Positions 60,917 to 64,000 of a stretch of 64,000 bases of DNA are shown here, in pieces. Each line of letters begins with the position of its first letter. Within the stretch, counting starts at the first letter, position 1. Under the pieces are notes generated by a model. That model did not search any database. It was not told where the DNA came from and saw only the letters and a list, made by a program, of their open reading frames with translations. The translations under genes and the position numbers were made by a program. Source of the stretch: Methanocella arvoryzae MRE50 (GTDB lineage: Archaea > Halobacteriota > Methanocellia > Methanocellales > Methanocellaceae); contig NC_009464.1 in assembly GCF_000063445.1 (NCBI RefSeq), forward strand, positions 186,001 to 250,000. The letters run 5' to 3'.

Positions 60917-61201
60917 CTATATCTTCACGTAGATCTTGTTGTTCTCGACCTTTGTCTCGTAAACAGGTATCCTGATCTGGCCTGCGGTGATGAAGGTCCC
61001 TGTCCGTATGTCGAAAGACCACTCGTGACACGGGCATTGTATTGTATACCCCCACAGCGTGCCCCGGGACAGCGTACAGCCCATGTGAGCGCACTTATTG
61101 GATAATGCGTATACAGTGCCCTGTTTTTTCACCAGCAGCACAGGTATGCCGAAAGGAAAGGCTACCGTCATAGTATCTTCAGGCAGCTGTATTTCGTCCA
61201 T
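60917..61201 (-). CDS. Rieske-type [2Fe-2S] protein (second copy)
   Basis: 94 residues. ATG 61201. Cluster ligands 'KCAHMGCTLSRG' (C-x-H) and 'QCPCHEWSFD' (C-x-C-H). A small stand-alone Rieske ferredoxin, likely an electron carrier for the FTR and glutaredoxin coded just downstream (10-base gap). Paralogous to the last gene of the operon, though the two have diverged. Confidence 0.92.
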   Translation of the reverse strand: MDEIQLPEDTMTVAFPFGIPVLLVKKQGTVYALSNKCAHMGCTLSRGTLWGYTIQCPCHEWSFDIRTGTFITAGQIRIPVYETKVENNKIYVKI

Positions 61202-61322
61202 CAGATAGGTCCACGAAGGGTGAGAGGAGATAGCAAGGCCTCCGCTAACATTCTATGGTAGATTTTACGGACTATGTATTGATAAAATGAAGGATTTTTA
61301 TGCGCGGTTTTACTATCCAATC

Positions 61323-63563
61323 CTAATATTCTATCAATACGTTAAGGTCACCTTCTTTTCTCGTCACGTTGACCATGGTCTTATCTTCAATCCGCCTGAA
61401 ATCCAGGCTGGTCAGCGTATCCCCTACTCTGATGTTATTGAACTGTACCTTATCCAGCCACGGAGGCAGGTGAGGTTTGCTCAGCGTCAGCCGGTTATTC
61501 AGCGCGTCAGGAACCAGTCCCAGACATGCGGTCAACATGTGTGGTATGGCACCCGAAGACCATGCCTGAGGGCTGCATGCGACCGGGTACTTGACAGGCA
61601 GGCTGTATTTTGACCGGGGAAAGCCGCCGAAGCACTCCGGCAGCCGGTAGTTCGTGAATAGCCGGGCCGCTTCGTACATGCCTGTGAAGACTACGGAGAG
61701 CTCGTTGACGAAGCCGTATTTTCTCAGGCCCATAGCGATGATGGAGTTATCGTGAGGCCAGATGGTGCCGTTGTGATAGCCGAGAGGATTGTACCGCCGC
61801 TCTTTGGAGGATAGCGTTCTGATGCCCCATTCGGTGAACATGTCGCTCTCGAAAAGCCTGGCCACGAAGGACTTCACGTACCTGCTGTCCAGTATTCCCG
61901 TCCACAAGCATTGCGCCGGGTTAGAAGAGATCACGCCGCAGATGCCGTCTGCATCTATGGCCTGCGCGAAATAATTGCGGTCGCTCATCCAGAACCTGCG
62001 GTTGAATCTCTCTTTCAGATCATCCGCCTCACGATCCAGCCGGCGGGCGTCGGCTGCCCTGTCGATCAGCCTGAACAGAGGTGCCAGCCGCTTTTTAGCC
62101 ATGTACACATAGCCCTGTACTTCCGCCAGCGCTATCGGCTTTTTTGCCAGGGTGCCGTCGGATCGGCTGATCGAGTCGAAGGAATCTTTCCAGCCCTGGT
62201 TGTAAATGCCGAGATCGGATTTGACAGCGTAGGAGGTAAAACCTCTTCCGCCGATGTTCCCGCAGCCGTCTATCCAGCGGATGGCGGCATCGACATTTGA
62301 TTCCAGCTGCTTCAGCATCCCGATATCGCCGGTCCAGTCAATGTACTCCACCAGCAGTATCAAGAACAGCGGGGTTGCGTCGACAGTTCCATAGTACGGC
62401 TGCTGGGGAATCATGTTAAGGTTAGCCATCTCCCCGACCCGGAGCTCGTGAAGGATTTTTCCGGGCTCTTCTTCGGTCCAGTCATCGTATCCCCGGCCCT
62501 GGTACCTCGCGTTCAACAGCAGCGTGCTCCGGGCGGGTTCCACGTCATACGGTAGCAGCTGGAGCGCGGAAATGATGCTGTCCCGGCCGAACAGTGCATC
62601 GTACCAGGGTACCCCGGCTGAATGATAGGTATGGCCATACTGGCTCATGCGCATCATGGTGAGGTCTGCGAGAGAACGTTCCACGATGCTGTTAAAGATG
62701 TTATTACTGGTTGGTATGTTATTACAGCATTCTACGGCAGCAATGTAGGATCGCAGGATCTTATTCATCTGCCGGCCGATGTCTACGGGCTCTGCCACAT
62801 CCTCCTGACCGGGGCCTGCATCTCTGGCGAAAATCTGCACTTTGGCTACCCGGGTTTCGTGCGGTTTCAGGCTCAGCTGTATAGAACAAGTCTTACCGGC
62901 TACAACCATGGGAACGGGGTCGAAGAGGATGATCGTCTCCCGGAGGTGATTATCTTTACCGAGGCAGGCTAAACGCATCTCTCCGTTTTCGTACCTGGCT
63001 GGCAACAGCTTTCCCCCTGCCGGTTCTGTGATGCCCCGGATAGTGAAGATATCGTTATAGTCTGCGTCGAACTCCGCGAGTATGTTCAGCGTAACCTCCG
63101 AGGGATTGAAGTTCTCCACGGTGATGGTCTCGACAACACAGCCAGGAATGACAGTACTTCGGCTGATGAGGATAGTCTCTTTGTCGATCGTCCTTCCCCT
63201 GCAATCGAGGAACTCGGGGTTCGTCATGACAACAAGGGACTGATAGCCCCGTTCGTCGTTTGACAGAATAGGAGTAAGCGACACGCCCATGATCTTCAGC
63301 TGGTATCCGCTCAGGAACCGGCAGTCTTTATAATATAGCCCATAGCCGGAGTTATCGGCTACTGGTATTTCGCCGTTATCCCGCGTGACCAGGGTAAGGT
63401 TATCCTGCCGGATGACCAGTTCGTTAGTAATGTTATTGGACTGCGTATGCTTCTTATACGGATCTGTAGCTGGCCGGCCCCTTTCCTCTATATTGGTCAC
63501 TGCGATATAGATACCTCCTGATATCGCCTCGCTGTTCAAGACCTTTTCAGCCGTTTCGTCCAC
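61323..63563 (-). CDS. Glycogen-debranching-like enzyme (amylo-alpha-1,6-glucosidase)
   Basis: 746 residues. N-terminal glycogen-debranching domain (about 45-250, 'RDNGEIPVADNSGYGLYYKDCRFLSGYQL', part) and a GH-family (alpha/alpha)6 toroid from about 300, with 'AGVPWYDALFGRDSIISALQ', 'GTVDATPLF', 'EVQGYVYMA' and 'YHNGTIWPHDNSIIAMG', the usual GDE C-domain motifs (two catalytic acids). It would trim alpha-1,6 branches of glycogen or a related sugar chain. ATG at 63563; its start overlaps the end of the flavin reductase gene by 28 bases. Confidence 0.9.
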   Translation of the reverse strand: MDETAEKVLNSEAISGGIYIAVTNIEERGRPATDPYKKHTQSNNITNELVIRQDNLTLVTRDNGEIPVADNSGYGLYYKDCRFLSGYQLKIMGVSLTPILSNDERGYQSLVVMTNPEFLDCRGRTIDKETILISRSTVIPGCVVETITVENFNPSEVTLNILAEFDADYNDIFTIRGITEPAGGKLLPARYENGEMRLACLGKDNHLRETIILFDPVPMVVAGKTCSIQLSLKPHETRVAKVQIFARDAGPGQEDVAEPVDIGRQMNKILRSYIAAVECCNNIPTSNNIFNSIVERSLADLTMMRMSQYGHTYHSAGVPWYDALFGRDSIISALQLLPYDVEPARSTLLLNARYQGRGYDDWTEEEPGKILHELRVGEMANLNMIPQQPYYGTVDATPLFLILLVEYIDWTGDIGMLKQLESNVDAAIRWIDGCGNIGGRGFTSYAVKSDLGIYNQGWKDSFDSISRSDGTLAKKPIALAEVQGYVYMAKKRLAPLFRLIDRAADARRLDREADDLKERFNRRFWMSDRNYFAQAIDADGICGVISSNPAQCLWTGILDSRYVKSFVARLFESDMFTEWGIRTLSSKERRYNPLGYHNGTIWPHDNSIIAMGLRKYGFVNELSVVFTGMYEAARLFTNYRLPECFGGFPRSKYSLPVKYPVACSPQAWSSGAIPHMLTACLGLVPDALNNRLTLSKPHLPPWLDKVQFNNIRVGDTLTSLDFRRIEDKTMVNVTRKEGDLNVLIEY

Positions 63564-64000
63564 ACGATAAGGCTCTCGAGCAGCTCTTTTATCTTCCGCC
63601 GCGTCTTTTCATCGGTTACATGGCCGTTATGATCAATCTTATCTTCCACGAATGGCACCATGACTTCAGGCTGGTTCAAAGGGTGCATGTTGATATATAC
63701 ACAGGTCTGCCGCAGGTGATACTGGGCTCTCGCGCCCGCGATCATGCCTATAGAAGCGCTCATGATTGCGACCGGCTTATCGTCGAAAGAATTGTCTCCG
63801 ATAGGGCGGGAAGCCCAGTCGATGGCGTTTTTTAGAACGCCGGACATTGAATAGTTATATTCCGGAGTGGCGATCAAAATTGCGTCTGCAGCCCTGATCT
63901 TCGATTTGAACGTCCTGACTACGTCAGGCATCCGGTCGTCCAGATCCTGGTTATAGGGAGGTATCTCCCCGAGATCGAAGATTTCAAGCTCTGCCCCGGC
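63536..64000 (-). CDS. NADPH-dependent FMN reductase (partial; 5' end outside the window)
   Basis: The frame is open from the stop at 63536 to the window edge, so the N-terminus (with the FMN phosphate loop) is missing. 'AILIATPEYNYSMSGVLKNAIDWASRP' (part) is the flavodoxin-like FMN reductase motif PEYN-S, and 'KPVAIMSASIGMIAGARAQYHLRQ' (part) follows. It reduces FMN or other acceptors with NAD(P)H. The ATG at 63931 is internal, not the start. Confidence 0.9.
   Translation of the reverse strand, partial: AGAELEIFDLGEIPPYNQDLDDRMPDVVRTFKSKIRAADAILIATPEYNYSMSGVLKNAIDWASRPIGDNSFDDKPVAIMSASIGMIAGARAQYHLRQTCVYINMHPLNQPEVMVPFVEDKIDHNGHVTDEKTRRKIKELLESLIVWTKRLKRS

Overview
This window is methanogenic-archaeon DNA, most likely from the Methanocella (Rice Cluster I) lineage. 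The assignment is by content, not by search: an MC1 nucleoid protein, a DacZ-type diadenylate cyclase, RIO2 kinase, aIF1, a PAC2 proteasome chaperone, DUF2769/DUF473/DUF5611/DUF5788-type proteins, a ferredoxin:thioredoxin reductase, and a tRNA-Trp whose intron carries C and D boxes. Many genes have a TATA-like box about 25 bases before the start codon, as expected for leaderless archaeal mRNAs; others have Shine-Dalgarno (SD) sequences of the GGAGGTGATC kind. No rRNA, CRISPR array, replication initiator gene or methanogenesis enzyme is present.

Layout. 0-3.1 kb: two related secreted NHL-repeat proteins, the second interrupted by an in-frame TAG. 3.4-13.7 kb: cysS, membrane and peptidase-like proteins, MC1, a KGG-repeat protein, tRNA-Cys, an XerA-like recombinase, a YkgJ-like protein and a YgiQ radical-SAM enzyme. 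13.9-14.3 kb: a non-coding fold-back element. 14.4-24.4 kb: a UvrA2-like ATPase, pyrF, a Clp1-like kinase, SppA, a pentapeptide-repeat protein and two transporters. 24.6-28.4 kb: a complete TRAP-TAXI transport operon. 29.1-29.6 kb: tRNA-Trp and tRNA-Arg. 29.7-31.5 kb: two tandem secreted proteins anchored at their C-termini. 31.5-39.3 kb: mostly core archaeal genes, plus a bacterial-type metK. 39.4-43.4 kb: an argB-uspA-Ca2+ ATPase operon. 43.5-46.1 kb: a thioredoxin reductase and a lactate permease with a triple operator. 46.4-48.5 kb: a two-gene ubiquitin-like system. 51.6-53.3 kb: an insertion element with long inverted repeats. 53.4-57.9 kb: an antiporter and a corrinoid/iron-type ABC transporter. 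58.3 kb: tRNA-Leu. 59.9-61.2 kb: a redox operon (Rieske, glutaredoxin, ferredoxin:thioredoxin reductase, Rieske). 61.3-64 kb: a glycogen-debranching-like enzyme and a flavin reductase cut by the window edge.

Two observations stand out. First, 46406-48500 encodes a compact ubiquitin-like pathway in two overlapping genes: a ubiquitin-like domain fused to an E2-like domain, then a JAMM protease fused to an E1-like adenylating domain, with no separate ubiquitin-like protein nearby. Second, at least four genes (MC1, the phosphoesterase at 37988, the ubiquitin-E2 fusion, and the Rieske protein at 60275) appear to begin at a non-standard codon (ATC, ATA, ATT, CTG). Either the conserved N-terminus or a strong SD lies upstream of the first ATG/GTG/TTG. 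Three of these starts sit 2-4 bases after the stop of an upstream reading frame, which suggests coupled re-initiation.
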